64,000 nucleotides of DNA from positions 2,232,001 through 2,296,000 of the forward strand of contig NZ_CP117167.1 in the NCBI RefSeq assembly GCF_028596025.1, read 5' to 3'. The translations under genes and the position numbers were made by a program. The stretch is from Mucilaginibacter jinjuensis (GTDB lineage Bacteria > Bacteroidota > Bacteroidia > Sphingobacteriales > Sphingobacteriaceae). Of this stretch, positions 1 to 8,564 are shown in pieces. The notes beneath the pieces are model-generated. The model saw only the letters and a program-made list of their open reading frames with translations, was not told where the DNA came from and searched no databases. Within the stretch, counting starts at the first letter, position 1. Each line of letters opens with the position of its first letter.

Positions 1-401
1 CGGTTTTTCTTAATGGTTTGAAATTGATGCCATGTGCTTTTTAACTTCCTGATAAACTTCTGATCTGCCAGTTGAAAAAGCTCCAGTATTAACCTAAAGA
101 ACAACAATGCTGCTAAAGCGTAGCCAAAGTAGATATGTGCATCCCAGGTTTTATCGCTTAACGCATGTGCGACAGTTTTAGCTTGCTCTGCCGTAACCGT
201 AGCACCAGCCTTTGTAAATGCATCCTGCATAAAAGAGGATGTGTTATGGTCGTCAGTTAATGTTGAATTTATTAATACAGTTATTAGCGAACCGCTGATA
301 ACAATTGTATTAGCCCAATGCCACAAACGCAGCGGTGCTGAATATTTTTTTACTTGTGCGGGATGTTGTACATCCTTGCGAATAGGTTCTATAGTGCTCA
401 T
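1..401 (-). CDS. Cytochrome b/b561-like membrane protein, 3' part cut by window edge
   Basis: Reading the minus strand from an ATG at 401 gives 133 codons with no stop before the window edge, so the C-terminus is missing. After a short hydrophilic start it has RLWHWAN, the histidine-bearing entry to a first membrane segment, and then a second hydrophobic stretch (FGYALAALLFFRLILELF). This pattern is typical of diheme cytochrome b subunits of the hydrogenase/formate dehydrogenase or b561 type, which pass electrons between a membrane quinone pool and a partner enzyme. Its start lies 4 bp after the stop of the VIT-type gene, so the two are probably co-transcribed. The partner enzyme is outside the window. 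Family assignment is fairly sure; the redox partner is unknown. Confidence 0.7.
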   Translation of the reverse strand, partial: MSTIEPIRKDVQHPAQVKKYSAPLRLWHWANTIVISGSLITVLINSTLTDDHNTSSFMQDAFTKAGATVTAEQAKTVAHALSDKTWDAHIYFGYALAALLFFRLILELFQLADQKFIRKLKSTWHQFQTIKKN

Positions 402-405
402 ATCA

Positions 406-891
406 TTAAGTTCCTGCTTTGCCTAAAAATATCCCCAATACAAATACAATCCCTCCGCCAACTATTACCTGCAAAATGGTTGATACTAACGGCGTTTTCA
501 TAAACCGGTAACGGATAAAAGCAATGGCCAATAATTCGAAAATTACTACGGCATAAGCCAAATGCAGCGCATGTTGAAGGTTACCTATCAAAAAAGGAAG
601 CGTATGCAACATGCCACCAAGTGCAGTTGCAAATGCGGTAATACTACCTCTAACAACCGGGCTGCCGCGGCCGGTTACGGTACCATCGTCAGATAATGCT
701 TCGGCAAGCCCCATGCTGATACCCGCGCCAAGTGAAGCCGCCAATCCTACATAGAAGGCTTTGATAGGTTGCCCGGTTAGCCCGGCCGTCGCAAATATGG
801 GTGCCAGCGTAGATACTGAGCCATCCATCAGGCCAAGCAGACCTGGCTGGACTTTTTGTATTACAAATGTAGCAGCGTTTTTTTTATTCAT
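406..891 (-). CDS. VIT/CCC1-type membrane protein (MbfA-like, without ferritin domain)
   Basis: This 161-residue protein is mostly membrane-spanning. It contains [12 protein letters not shown] at residues 20-31, the signature start of the VIT domain found in Fe/Mn vacuolar transporters and in the C-terminal half of the bacterial iron exporter MbfA. MbfA proteins normally carry an N-terminal erythrin/ferritin-like domain before this point; here the protein begins almost directly with the VIT part. It is therefore a VIT-only version, probably moving Fe2+ or Mn2+ across the inner membrane. It is followed 4 bp later by the cytochrome b gene. The direction and metal are inference; the family match rests on the motif and length. 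Confidence 0.7.
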   Translation of the reverse strand: MNKKNAATFVIQKVQPGLLGLMDGSVSTLAPIFATAGLTGQPIKAFYVGLAASLGAGISMGLAEALSDDGTVTGRGSPVVRGSITAFATALGGMLHTLPFLIGNLQHALHLAYAVVIFELLAIAFIRYRFMKTPLVSTILQVIVGGGIVFVLGIFLGKAGT

Positions 892-1055
892 GAAGCAGAT
901 TTGGGTTTAAAGTAACGACCGAATTTGAAGCAAATCTGTAGTAAATAAATACAAGCTTCAGACTTACTCCAATATTAAAATTTATATTCATCGAGAAGCA
1001 ATTTGAGAAGGGCTATTTGTGATATATTGCTTAAATAAATGGTAACGATAATCGG

Positions 1056-2675
1056 ATGTTAAAAATAGTATTTCTTGAATACCAAACCTTTGTAAAACGC
1101 AGATTGGATTTTGACTTGGGAACCGATGATAAAAATCTGCGTTATTGGCAAAATCAATTGTTTTTAAACTTCCTTATTTATTGCACACCCATTAGTCTGG
1201 TGGCATTAACGCCAGGAATTTTCATGGCAGCGCGTGAAGGGCTTCCCGTAATAATTGCAATCGACTTATTTTGTTTTTTTTTATTGCTTTTCTTTACATT
1301 TTCAAAAAGGATGTCTATACGAACCCGTAAGGTAGGTGTCATTAGCATTTTCTATATTTTGTCTATTTTCTTGATTAATATTTTGGGGTATTTAGGGCCG
1401 GGTGTTTTTTATTTGTTCTTTATTAGTGTTCTTGCCTCGCTTATATTCCCGATCCGCCATGCTTATTTATTAACGTTTATCAACGCGATTTTGCTTGCTT
1501 TTTTTGCTTTGGTAATAAGTCAGCGACTTTTTGGTTCTGCTTTAATCCAGGAGTATACGCCGGTTAAATGGATTGCTTTTAGCACCAATTTAATTTTTGC
1601 CAGTATTTTAATCGTTTTGCTTATCGATAAAATTTTTCAAGGCCTTCAGTCTACTATTTTGACGAAAACTCATTTAGAGGAACAATACAAAAGCATCTTT
1701 TACAAAAGTCCTTTACCTATGTGGCTTTTTGATACTGATACGCTAAGGTTTTTGGATGTAAATGAGGCAGCAGTTAGGCACTATGGCTACGCCAAAGAAG
1801 AATTTTTATCTATGACCATAAGAGATATCAGGCCCGCGAAAGAGGTGCCCGAGATTGAAGATATCGTTAAAAAAAACAAGATTTCAGGAAAATATTATGA
1901 TGGTAATTCGATGCATATCAAAAAAGATAAAAGCGCTATTTATGTAAAAATAGAAAGCAACTTATTGAATTTTGAAGGCTACGAGGCCCGAATTGTGTTA
2001 GCGACAGATATTACCAAACAGGTAGAATATCAGCTTGAGGTATTTGACGCCAATAAACGGGTGGAGGAATCTGAGATGAATTTAAAAGCCATTTTTGAAA
2101 GCACGCTCGATGGTTTTGTACTGATAGATAAGGCTGGAAAGATTATAACTTTTAATCCGCGAGCCGAGTACTCTATCCGTTTCAATAAGAGGCAAAATGC
2201 TTTTAAAGCAGGCAAGAGCATTTTTGATTACATCGAAGTGTCCAGGCTTCCTTATTTTCATCAAATTATGCACAAAGTACATTCAGGTGAAACCGTAGAA
2301 TATGATCGCAAATATCTAACCAGTCCTAAAAAAGTCTCCTGGATAAGATATACGGTTACACCCGTAAGAAAGGATAATATAATTATTGGTGCGTGTATTA
2401 CAGGTCGGGATATTACCGAACGGAAACTATATTTAAAATCTTTGGAAGATCAGAATAAAGTGTTCAGAGAAATTTCGTGGGTGCAATCGCACATGGTAAG
2501 AGGGCCGTTGGCGCGTATTATGGGACTCATCCCGTTATTGAAATCCTCAAAAGACGAAAATGAAAGGATACAGGTTCTGGAATATCTTGACATATCTACA
2601 CAAGAATTAGATAACAAAATCAAAGAAATTAACGATAAATCAAATTATATTACAGAAAAGTACCCCGAAAATTAA
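1056..2675 (+). CDS. Six-TM sensor protein with two PAS domains and kinase-like H-box but no ATPase domain
   Basis: This 539-residue protein starts with about six membrane segments (residues ~35-195), followed by two PAS domains (~205-325 and ~345-455, the latter ending in the usual DITERK PAC element). The C-terminus has QSHMVRGPLARI (~residues 480-491), which resembles the phospho-acceptor H-box of Bacteroidota histidine kinases. The chain stops about 50 residues later with no N, G1 or G2 boxes, so no ATP-binding domain is present. It could be a phospho-acceptor working with another kinase, or a non-catalytic sensor. The downstream response regulator and kinase genes form a separate unit 65 bp away. 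The signal sensed is unknown. Confidence 0.75.
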   Translation: MLKIVFLEYQTFVKRRLDFDLGTDDKNLRYWQNQLFLNFLIYCTPISLVALTPGIFMAAREGLPVIIAIDLFCFFLLLFFTFSKRMSIRTRKVGVISIFYILSIFLINILGYLGPGVFYLFFISVLASLIFPIRHAYLLTFINAILLAFFALVISQRLFGSALIQEYTPVKWIAFSTNLIFASILIVLLIDKIFQGLQSTILTKTHLEEQYKSIFYKSPLPMWLFDTDTLRFLDVNEAAVRHYGYAKEEFLSMTIRDIRPAKEVPEIEDIVKKNKISGKYYDGNSMHIKKDKSAIYVKIESNLLNFEGYEARIVLATDITKQVEYQLEVFDANKRVEESEMNLKAIFESTLDGFVLIDKAGKIITFNPRAEYSIRFNKRQNAFKAGKSIFDYIEVSRLPYFHQIMHKVHSGETVEYDRKYLTSPKKVSWIRYTVTPVRKDNIIIGACITGRDITERKLYLKSLEDQNKVFREISWVQSHMVRGPLARIMGLIPLLKSSKDENERIQVLEYLDISTQELDNKIKEINDKSNYITEKYPEN

Positions 2676-2740
2676 ATGGCAATAAATAGTAACTTCAGAT
2701 TTACTCCAATATCAAAATTTATATTTGATTAAAAAGCCAG

Positions 2741-3418
2741 TTGAAGATTCTGATTATTGAAGACGAGCAAGGTTTGCGTGATAATATTGTTTCTTATCTA
2801 AATGAAGATGGCAATATTTGCGAAAGCTGCAATGATTTAGCGGGGGCCATATCTAAACTGGCAAGCTATACTTATGACTGTGTTTTGCTTGATATCGGTT
2901 TGCCCGACGGCGAAGGGTTTGCGGTTTTAAATTTCCTGAAAAAACAGATGAAAGATGAGTTGGTGCTGATTATATCTGCCCGCAACTCTTTAGATGATAA
3001 GGTTAAAGGATTAAATACCGGGGCTGATGATTACCTGACCAAGCCATTTCATTTAGCCGAACTTAAAGCCAGGGTTGAGGCCATTTTTCGCCGTAAGGCA
3101 GCTAATAGTAACAACAGGCTAATTTTTAACGAAATTGTAATTGACCTGCTTGGCCGGGGTGTTGAGATTAATAATGAGCCCATTATATTAACCCGAAAAG
3201 AGTATGATATGCTGCTATATTTTATTGCCAATAAAGGAAAGGTAATATCGAAGAATGCAATTGCTGAGCATCTATGGGGCGATGAAATGGATATGCATGA
3301 TAACTTTGATTTTATTTATACCCACATTAAAAATTTACGTAAAAAGTTGTTGGATGCATCGGCTAATGATTATCTGAAATCTGTATATGGCATTGGTTAT
3401 AAATTTAGTGCGGTATGA
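2741..3418 (+). CDS. OmpR/PhoB-family response regulator
   Basis: The 225-residue protein has an N-terminal receiver domain with acidic residues ED at 7-8, phospho-acceptor Asp51 (LLDIGLPDG) and the conserved lysine in YLTKPF near residue 101. A C-terminal winged-helix domain of the OmpR type follows (FDFIYTHIKNLRKKL, ending GIGYKF). The start is a TTG at 2741; no in-frame ATG gives a sensible receiver start, so TTG is accepted. Its stop overlaps the start of the histidine kinase gene by 4 bp, so the two form a cognate pair. Targets probably include the outer-membrane and TonB genes that follow, but no operator was found. Confidence 0.9.
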   Translation: MKILIIEDEQGLRDNIVSYLNEDGNICESCNDLAGAISKLASYTYDCVLLDIGLPDGEGFAVLNFLKKQMKDELVLIISARNSLDDKVKGLNTGADDYLTKPFHLAELKARVEAIFRRKAANSNNRLIFNEIVIDLLGRGVEINNEPIILTRKEYDMLLYFIANKGKVISKNAIAEHLWGDEMDMHDNFDFIYTHIKNLRKKLLDASANDYLKSVYGIGYKFSAV

Positions 3419-4677
3419 AATTATCGGCCCATTACAATAAAGCAAGTATTATTGTATCTGTAATCGTATTATTGGTGGGGGCGGTTATCTATTTTTTTGC
3501 TATCAATTTTATTGCGCAAAATCAGCTCGACCGCGATTTGGATGAAGAAATAGAAGAGCTTTTCGAATATATAAACACAAATCATCAGTTACCGAAAGCA
3601 GATTTTAACGGAGATCAGACCACTTTTTTAAAAGTTAATCACGGGATAAATACACGGTTTTTCGATGCCCTATATCAAAACCCCAGGGAACAAAAATCAG
3701 AAAATGGACGTGCCGCAGAAGGATCAGTTGTTCTGAATGGGGTAACCTACAAATTCACCATCGTTATATCAAGGGAGAGTACAGAGTACCTGATCCAAAT
3801 AATTGCCATCATCACGCTCGTATTAATGGCTTGTTTGGTGCTAATTTTGTTTTTAACCAACAGGTATGTGTTAAATGGGTTATGGCAGCCATTTTACAGG
3901 CTGTTAAATCAGCTAAAAGACTTTAATGTATCCGAAAATTCGGAACACCAATTATTGACTACCAGGGTAGATGAATTTAATGAGCTGGATCAGGCGATAG
4001 AAATAATGTCGTTAAGGGTGAAAGATGATTTTCAAAATCTGAAAGCGTTTACCGAAAATGCTTCGCATGAGATGATGACCCCATTGGCCGTGATCACATC
4101 TAAGTTAGATACCTTAATTCAGGATGAAACACTGAAGCCAGAACAATTTGAGCAAATCAATGATATTTATGGTGCTACCAGTAAGCTTTCGAGGCTTAAT
4201 CATTCGCTTCTGTTATTGGTTAAAATCGAAAATAACCTGATAGACGATACAGAAGTTATAGATCTGACAAAGCTGTTAAGGGATAAGCTCAGACAATTTC
4301 AGGAGCTCACCCAAACTAAGGAATTAAATGTGATTGCAAACTTGATATCACGCAAGGTTATAGTAAGCAAGTACCTGGTCGATATTTTGTTCAATAATCT
4401 AATTAGCAATGCTATCAGGCACAATAACAATAAAGGCGTGTTAATAGTAACCTTGTTTGAAGATGTATTACTGATCCAAAATACCGGAAGCCCCAATGCA
4501 CTTAACGCTGAGCGGATATTCGATAGGTTTCAAAAGGGTAAAAAATCAGAAGGCACCGGCCTTGGCTTAACAATAGTAAAAAATATTTGTAAAATGTATG
4601 GCTGGGAGGTGGCGTATTCTTATCACGAATCCATGCATACCTTTGAAATTGTCTTTGAACCGTCAACTGTTTTATAG
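3415..4677 (+). CDS. Sensor histidine kinase
   Basis: The 420-residue inner-membrane kinase has one TM segment near residues 11-33, a periplasmic domain of about 90 residues and a second TM at ~127-148. HAMP-like linker, HisKA and HATPase domains follow. His218 in ENASHEMMTPLAV is the predicted phosphorylation site. The N box (NNLISNAIRHNN), a G1-like turn and the G2 box GTGLGLTIVKNI are all present, so the kinase looks intact. It is translationally coupled to the response regulator by an ATGA overlap. The ligand sensed by the short periplasmic domain cannot be read from the sequence. Confidence 0.9.
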   Translation: MKLSAHYNKASIIVSVIVLLVGAVIYFFAINFIAQNQLDRDLDEEIEELFEYINTNHQLPKADFNGDQTTFLKVNHGINTRFFDALYQNPREQKSENGRAAEGSVVLNGVTYKFTIVISRESTEYLIQIIAIITLVLMACLVLILFLTNRYVLNGLWQPFYRLLNQLKDFNVSENSEHQLLTTRVDEFNELDQAIEIMSLRVKDDFQNLKAFTENASHEMMTPLAVITSKLDTLIQDETLKPEQFEQINDIYGATSKLSRLNHSLLLLVKIENNLIDDTEVIDLTKLLRDKLRQFQELTQTKELNVIANLISRKVIVSKYLVDILFNNLISNAIRHNNNKGVLIVTLFEDVLLIQNTGSPNALNAERIFDRFQKGKKSEGTGLGLTIVKNICKMYGWEVAYSYHESMHTFEIVFEPSTVL

Positions 4678-4736
4678 CTTCAGATTGTCCTCAAAATCGT
4701 CCTTTATCATTGCCGCTAAACAATAGGCATTGATTA

Positions 4737-5498
4737 ATGAAGAGATTATTTTTTCTGCTGATTCTTCTTTCAACCACAATTAAACTAAGGGCACAAGACA
4801 ATTACGAAATACAGGTATATGGCTCTGAAACTGTGGAGAAAGGGCGAACAATGATTGAACTCCACAGCAATTATACCGCTAATGGGAGTATAACAGGTTC
4901 TAATGGTGAATTGCCGGATAATCATGTAGTACACGAAACCATTGAAATTACCCACGGCTGGACACCGTGGTTCGAAACCGGTTTTTATTTATTTAACTCC
5001 ATAGGTAACGACGGGCGCACAGCCTATGTTGGTTCGCATATCAGGCCAAGGGTAGCAGCCCCTTTAAGTTGGAACTGGCCATTTGGAGTAAGTATCTCTA
5101 CAGAATTTGGATTTCAGAAGAAACAATTCTCTGCCAATACAACTACATTAGAGATCAGGCCAATTATTGATAAGAAATGGAATAAGCTATATATATCTGT
5201 TAATCCAACACTGGAGAAAAGTTTTGTTGGGCCAGATGCTAACCGGGGAATGATTTTCTCGCCCAATGTTAAGAGTAGCTACGATATTACAAAAGCTGTT
5301 GCTCTGGGGTTAGAATATTACGGTAGCACCGGGCCATTTTTTCATTATTACCCTTATCAACAGGAAGAGCAACAATTGTTTATTGCCACAGACCTGAATG
5401 TAAGTCCTGACTGGGAATTTAACGGAGGTATTGGTTCCGGGTTTACAGATAGTACAGATAAGCTGATATTTAAGATTATTATAGGCCGACGGTTTTAA
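4737..5498 (+). CDS. Outer-membrane beta-barrel protein (MetA/transporter-like family)
   Basis: The 253-residue protein begins with a signal peptide (MKRLFFLLILLSTTIKLRA, cleaved before QD). The rest alternates short beta-strand-like stretches rich in aromatic residues and ends in aromatic FKIIIGRRF, as expected for an outer-membrane barrel. The sequence style resembles the putative MetA-pathway outer-membrane family often annotated as a transporter near metal or aromatic-compound genes. It lies 59 bp after the two-component kinase and before a Fur-like gene, so a link with metal uptake or response is plausible. No substrate can be assigned. Confidence 0.6.
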   Translation: MKRLFFLLILLSTTIKLRAQDNYEIQVYGSETVEKGRTMIELHSNYTANGSITGSNGELPDNHVVHETIEITHGWTPWFETGFYLFNSIGNDGRTAYVGSHIRPRVAAPLSWNWPFGVSISTEFGFQKKQFSANTTTLEIRPIIDKKWNKLYISVNPTLEKSFVGPDANRGMIFSPNVKSSYDITKAVALGLEYYGSTGPFFHYYPYQQEEQQLFIATDLNVSPDWEFNGGIGSGFTDSTDKLIFKIIIGRRF

Positions 5499-5548
5499 CC
5501 ATCAGCACATTTAGAAAACATTCTATAGTTAACAAGGTAATTTAAATT

Positions 5549-5824
5549 ATGCTCAGCCACTCAAGGTCACATCAATCTGCTTCATTGCGCCTTACCAAAA
5601 GTCAGCAACAGTATAATGAAATTAGCGACCTGATCATTCAGTTAATGGGTGATTATCCCGATTATACAGATGCGGAAACGCTTTGGTTAGAAATGAAAGA
5701 GAAAGGCTTAGGTATAAGTATTAGTACTTTTTATAGCAGGCTGAGACTTTTTATGGAAAACGGTATCATAGAAAAGCAAATCCTTAAATACAATAGAAAC
5801 GCGTATCGGATGGTTAGGAAATGA
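5549..5824 (+). CDS. Fur-like winged-helix protein, DNA-binding domain only
   Basis: This 91-residue protein matches only the N-terminal winged helix of Fur-family regulators: a helix with DAETLWLEMKEKG, then a recognition helix region ISISTFYSRLRLFMENGIIEK, then a wing (LKYNRNAYRMV). Normal Fur, Zur and PerR proteins are about 130-160 residues and continue with a dimerisation domain carrying His/Cys metal ligands. That domain is absent and no metal-site cysteine pairs are present. Bacteroidota do encode short Fur-like proteins beside TonB receptors. It may act as a metal-independent DNA-binding protein or need a partner. It precedes a small exported protein and a TonB receptor. Confidence 0.65.
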   Translation: MLSHSRSHQSASLRLTKSQQQYNEISDLIIQLMGDYPDYTDAETLWLEMKEKGLGISISTFYSRLRLFMENGIIEKQILKYNRNAYRMVRK

Positions 5825-5884
5825 TGCAGGAGATTGTACCGCTTTTATTATTAATTAATCTATAACCTCTGTATCTTTACGGGA

Positions 5885-6283
5885 ATGCTGAAACGATCTG
5901 TCAGTGGGTTTTTAGCTTGCTTATTTTTAATAAGCGGTTTTATATTGCCATTAGGTGATTTTTCATTAATGCGTGATATTCCAGACATGTACCGAAACTA
6001 CACCAGGATTACCACTGAAGACGAACTGGGTATATTAGACTTTGTGGGCGATTACCTGATGCATGGAAAGGAGTTGTTTGGGAACAACCAAAATGACAAA
6101 CCACAAAACAGCAGCAATAGCGTTCAGTTTCAGCATCAGGCAAATCCCATACTGGCTGAAATCCAGTTAACTGTTTTCGGATTTTCACCTTTACCTATCA
6201 AAGAGAAAGTGAGGGCGATGCCTTATAAACATCGAGCTACTACCGATTATCAAAATGAGTGTTTCAGGCCGCCTTTAGCCTAA
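5885..6283 (+). CDS. Small exported/membrane-anchored protein of unknown function, upstream of TonB receptor
   Basis: I do not recognise a named family. The 132-residue protein starts with a signal peptide or anchor (RSVSGFLACLFLISGFILPLG), has a polar middle and ends in ECFRPPLA. Small exported proteins with a similar FRPP tail commonly sit directly before TonB-dependent receptors of metal-uptake type in Sphingobacteriaceae, which fits its position 107 bp before the receptor gene. It may be an accessory of that receptor. Function remains unassigned. Confidence 0.55.
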   Translation: MLKRSVSGFLACLFLISGFILPLGDFSLMRDIPDMYRNYTRITTEDELGILDFVGDYLMHGKELFGNNQNDKPQNSSNSVQFQHQANPILAEIQLTVFGFSPLPIKEKVRAMPYKHRATTDYQNECFRPPLA

Positions 6284-6389
6284 GCTATTTAAATCATTTA
6301 CTCATTTTATTATTCATCGCATTATTTCTAATGCCTCTGGTTTTTGGTGTGCTTTATTGAGCATAGTCTAAGACACGGGCTCCACGATT

Positions 6390-8564
6390 ATGAAAAAAAC
6401 TTTCCTATTTATATTTACGCTTTTTATTGCTAATTGCCTTTACGCTCAAAATACATTTAAGGCCATCGTTCGTAATGATAGGACGAAAGAACCGCTTAAA
6501 GGGGCCTCTGCAAATATTGCCGGTTTAACGCTTAATACGGTCAGTGACTCTGCCGGACTAATTACACTTAAAAATATCCCCAACGGAAAATTTGAAGTAA
6601 AAATTAGCTACGTTGGTTTTAGCAGTCAGGAAAAAACTTTGACATTTCCGTTGTCACATCCTGATAGTCCAATAGAATTTGGCTTAGAGCCACAGACTGA
6701 TGAGTTGGACGAGGTAACCATCCAAACAACCCGTACCAACCAAAACCTAAGGGATATACCTACACGTATAGAAGCTCTACCTGCGGAAGAGCTTGATGAA
6801 AAAAGTGCGATGAGTCCCGGTAATATTAAAATGTTATTAGCCGAATCGACAGGTATAAACGTACAGCAAACTTCTGCTGTAAGCGGTACAGCAAACTTTC
6901 GTGTTCAGGGACTGGATAGCCGCTTTACTCAATTACTCCAGGATGGCATGCCTATGTATCAGGGATCTTCGGGTGGGTTGAGCTTGTTACAGATTAGTCC
7001 GCTTGATCTAAAACAAGTCGAATATATAAAAGGCTCGGCTTCTACTTTATACGGTGGTGGCGCAATTGCAGGGCTAATTAATTTAATTAGCAAGACACCT
7101 GTAAAAACACCTGAGTTAACTTTCCTACTAAATGGCACCAGCGCTAAAGGAGCCGATGCAAGCATATTTTATTCGCAGAAATGGCAACATGTGGGCGCAA
7201 CTATGTTGGGTTCCTACAATTACAATGGTGCTTACGACCCCGCATCGACAGGCTTTACAGCTATACCGCAAATTAATCGGATTACATTAAATCCCAAGAT
7301 ATTTTTATATGCCGATGAGCATAATACCGGTTGGTTTGGAGTGAACACAACTTATGAAAACCGTTATGGAGGAGATATGCAGGTTGTGGATGTTCATGCA
7401 GATCAGGTTCACCAATACTTTGAGCGAAATAAAACTTTTCGTTTTTCTACTCAGTTATCCTTTACGCATAAAATTGACAGTACCAGTCAAATCAATTTTA
7501 AAAACACGGTGGGGTATTTTGATCGGCAACTTGATGAACCCGCTTTTAGTTTTACAGGCAAACAGTTATCATCCTACGGTGAGATTAATTATGTTAAAAA
7601 TGGCAAACGAGCTAATTGGGTTACCGGCTTAAATTGGGTAACCGATCATTTTACAGTCCCTGATTCACAAAACGATCTTAAATATGATCTGACCACTATT
7701 GGTGCATTTGCTCAAAATACTTACAGGTTTACTAGATGGTTTTCACTCGAGAGCGGTTTAAGGTTGGATTATAATACACCCGCGCCTGGCAATAAATCCG
7801 ATGGCGTATTTATATTGCCCCGTTTAAATGCTTTGTTTAAAATCGATGAGCATTTTACCAGCCGGGTAGGTGGAGGGCTTGGATACAAAATGCCAACGCT
7901 CTTTAACGATGAAACAGAACAAGAAGGTTACCAGCACTTACAACCCTTGAACATTGGCAAAACCAGGGCTGAGCAGTCTTATGGTACCAACGGTGACATA
8001 AATTATCGTGGAGCAATAGGCGATGCCTTCATTAATATCAATCAGTTATTCTTTTACACGTACGTGGATAAACCACTCATTCTTGTCAATAATAGTTTTA
8101 TCAATTCGCCTGGTCACATCAGTACGCAGGGTACAGAAACTAATTTAAAACTAACAATGGATGAACTGGGCTTTTATTTGGGCTATACTTATACCGATAC
8201 AAAGCTGCAAGCTCTTAATCAGGTTGGTACACAACCATTAACGCCCAAAAACAGGTTTAGCTTCGATGCCACATACGAAATTGAAAATAGCTTGAGGATA
8301 GGTGCTGAAAGCTTTTATACCGGTAAACAATTACTAAGCGATGGTACTACAGGTAGAGCCTATATCACTTTTGGACTCTTAGTTCAAAAAATGTGGAAGC
8401 ATCTTGACATTTTTATTAACGCAGAAAATCTTACAGACCGCAGGCAAACCCGTTGGGATAATATTTATTCGGGTAATGTTACTAATCCAATCTTTAAGGA
8501 TATTTATACACCCATTGAAGGGGTTGTTGTCAATTGTGGCTTAAGGATTAAACTGTTGAATTGA
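6390..8564 (+). CDS. TonB-dependent outer-membrane receptor
   Basis: The 724-residue protein has a signal peptide (residues 1-19, ending CLYA), a carboxypeptidase-regulatory-like beta-sandwich domain (~22-105) and a TonB box region near ~110. A plug domain follows (~125-240, with GVQ-like FRVQGLDSRFTQLLQDG and YIKGSASTLYGGGAIAGLINL), then a 22-strand-type barrel to a C-terminal aromatic/hydrophobic end. Receptors of this length and plug type usually take up metal chelates or siderophores. The preceding Fur-like gene and two-component system support regulation by metal availability. The substrate is inference. The reading frame is intact throughout. Confidence 0.88.
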   Translation: MKKTFLFIFTLFIANCLYAQNTFKAIVRNDRTKEPLKGASANIAGLTLNTVSDSAGLITLKNIPNGKFEVKISYVGFSSQEKTLTFPLSHPDSPIEFGLEPQTDELDEVTIQTTRTNQNLRDIPTRIEALPAEELDEKSAMSPGNIKMLLAESTGINVQQTSAVSGTANFRVQGLDSRFTQLLQDGMPMYQGSSGGLSLLQISPLDLKQVEYIKGSASTLYGGGAIAGLINLISKTPVKTPELTFLLNGTSAKGADASIFYSQKWQHVGATMLGSYNYNGAYDPASTGFTAIPQINRITLNPKIFLYADEHNTGWFGVNTTYENRYGGDMQVVDVHADQVHQYFERNKTFRFSTQLSFTHKIDSTSQINFKNTVGYFDRQLDEPAFSFTGKQLSSYGEINYVKNGKRANWVTGLNWVTDHFTVPDSQNDLKYDLTTIGAFAQNTYRFTRWFSLESGLRLDYNTPAPGNKSDGVFILPRLNALFKIDEHFTSRVGGGLGYKMPTLFNDETEQEGYQHLQPLNIGKTRAEQSYGTNGDINYRGAIGDAFININQLFFYTYVDKPLILVNNSFINSPGHISTQGTETNLKLTMDELGFYLGYTYTDTKLQALNQVGTQPLTPKNRFSFDATYEIENSLRIGAESFYTGKQLLSDGTTGRAYITFGLLVQKMWKHLDIFINAENLTDRRQTRWDNIYSGNVTNPIFKDIYTPIEGVVVNCGLRIKLLN

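Noticed and set aside
241..426. Plus-strand 61-codon frame
   Set aside because: It is antisense to the partial cytochrome b gene, whose residues form a convincing membrane protein; the plus-strand frame has no family features.
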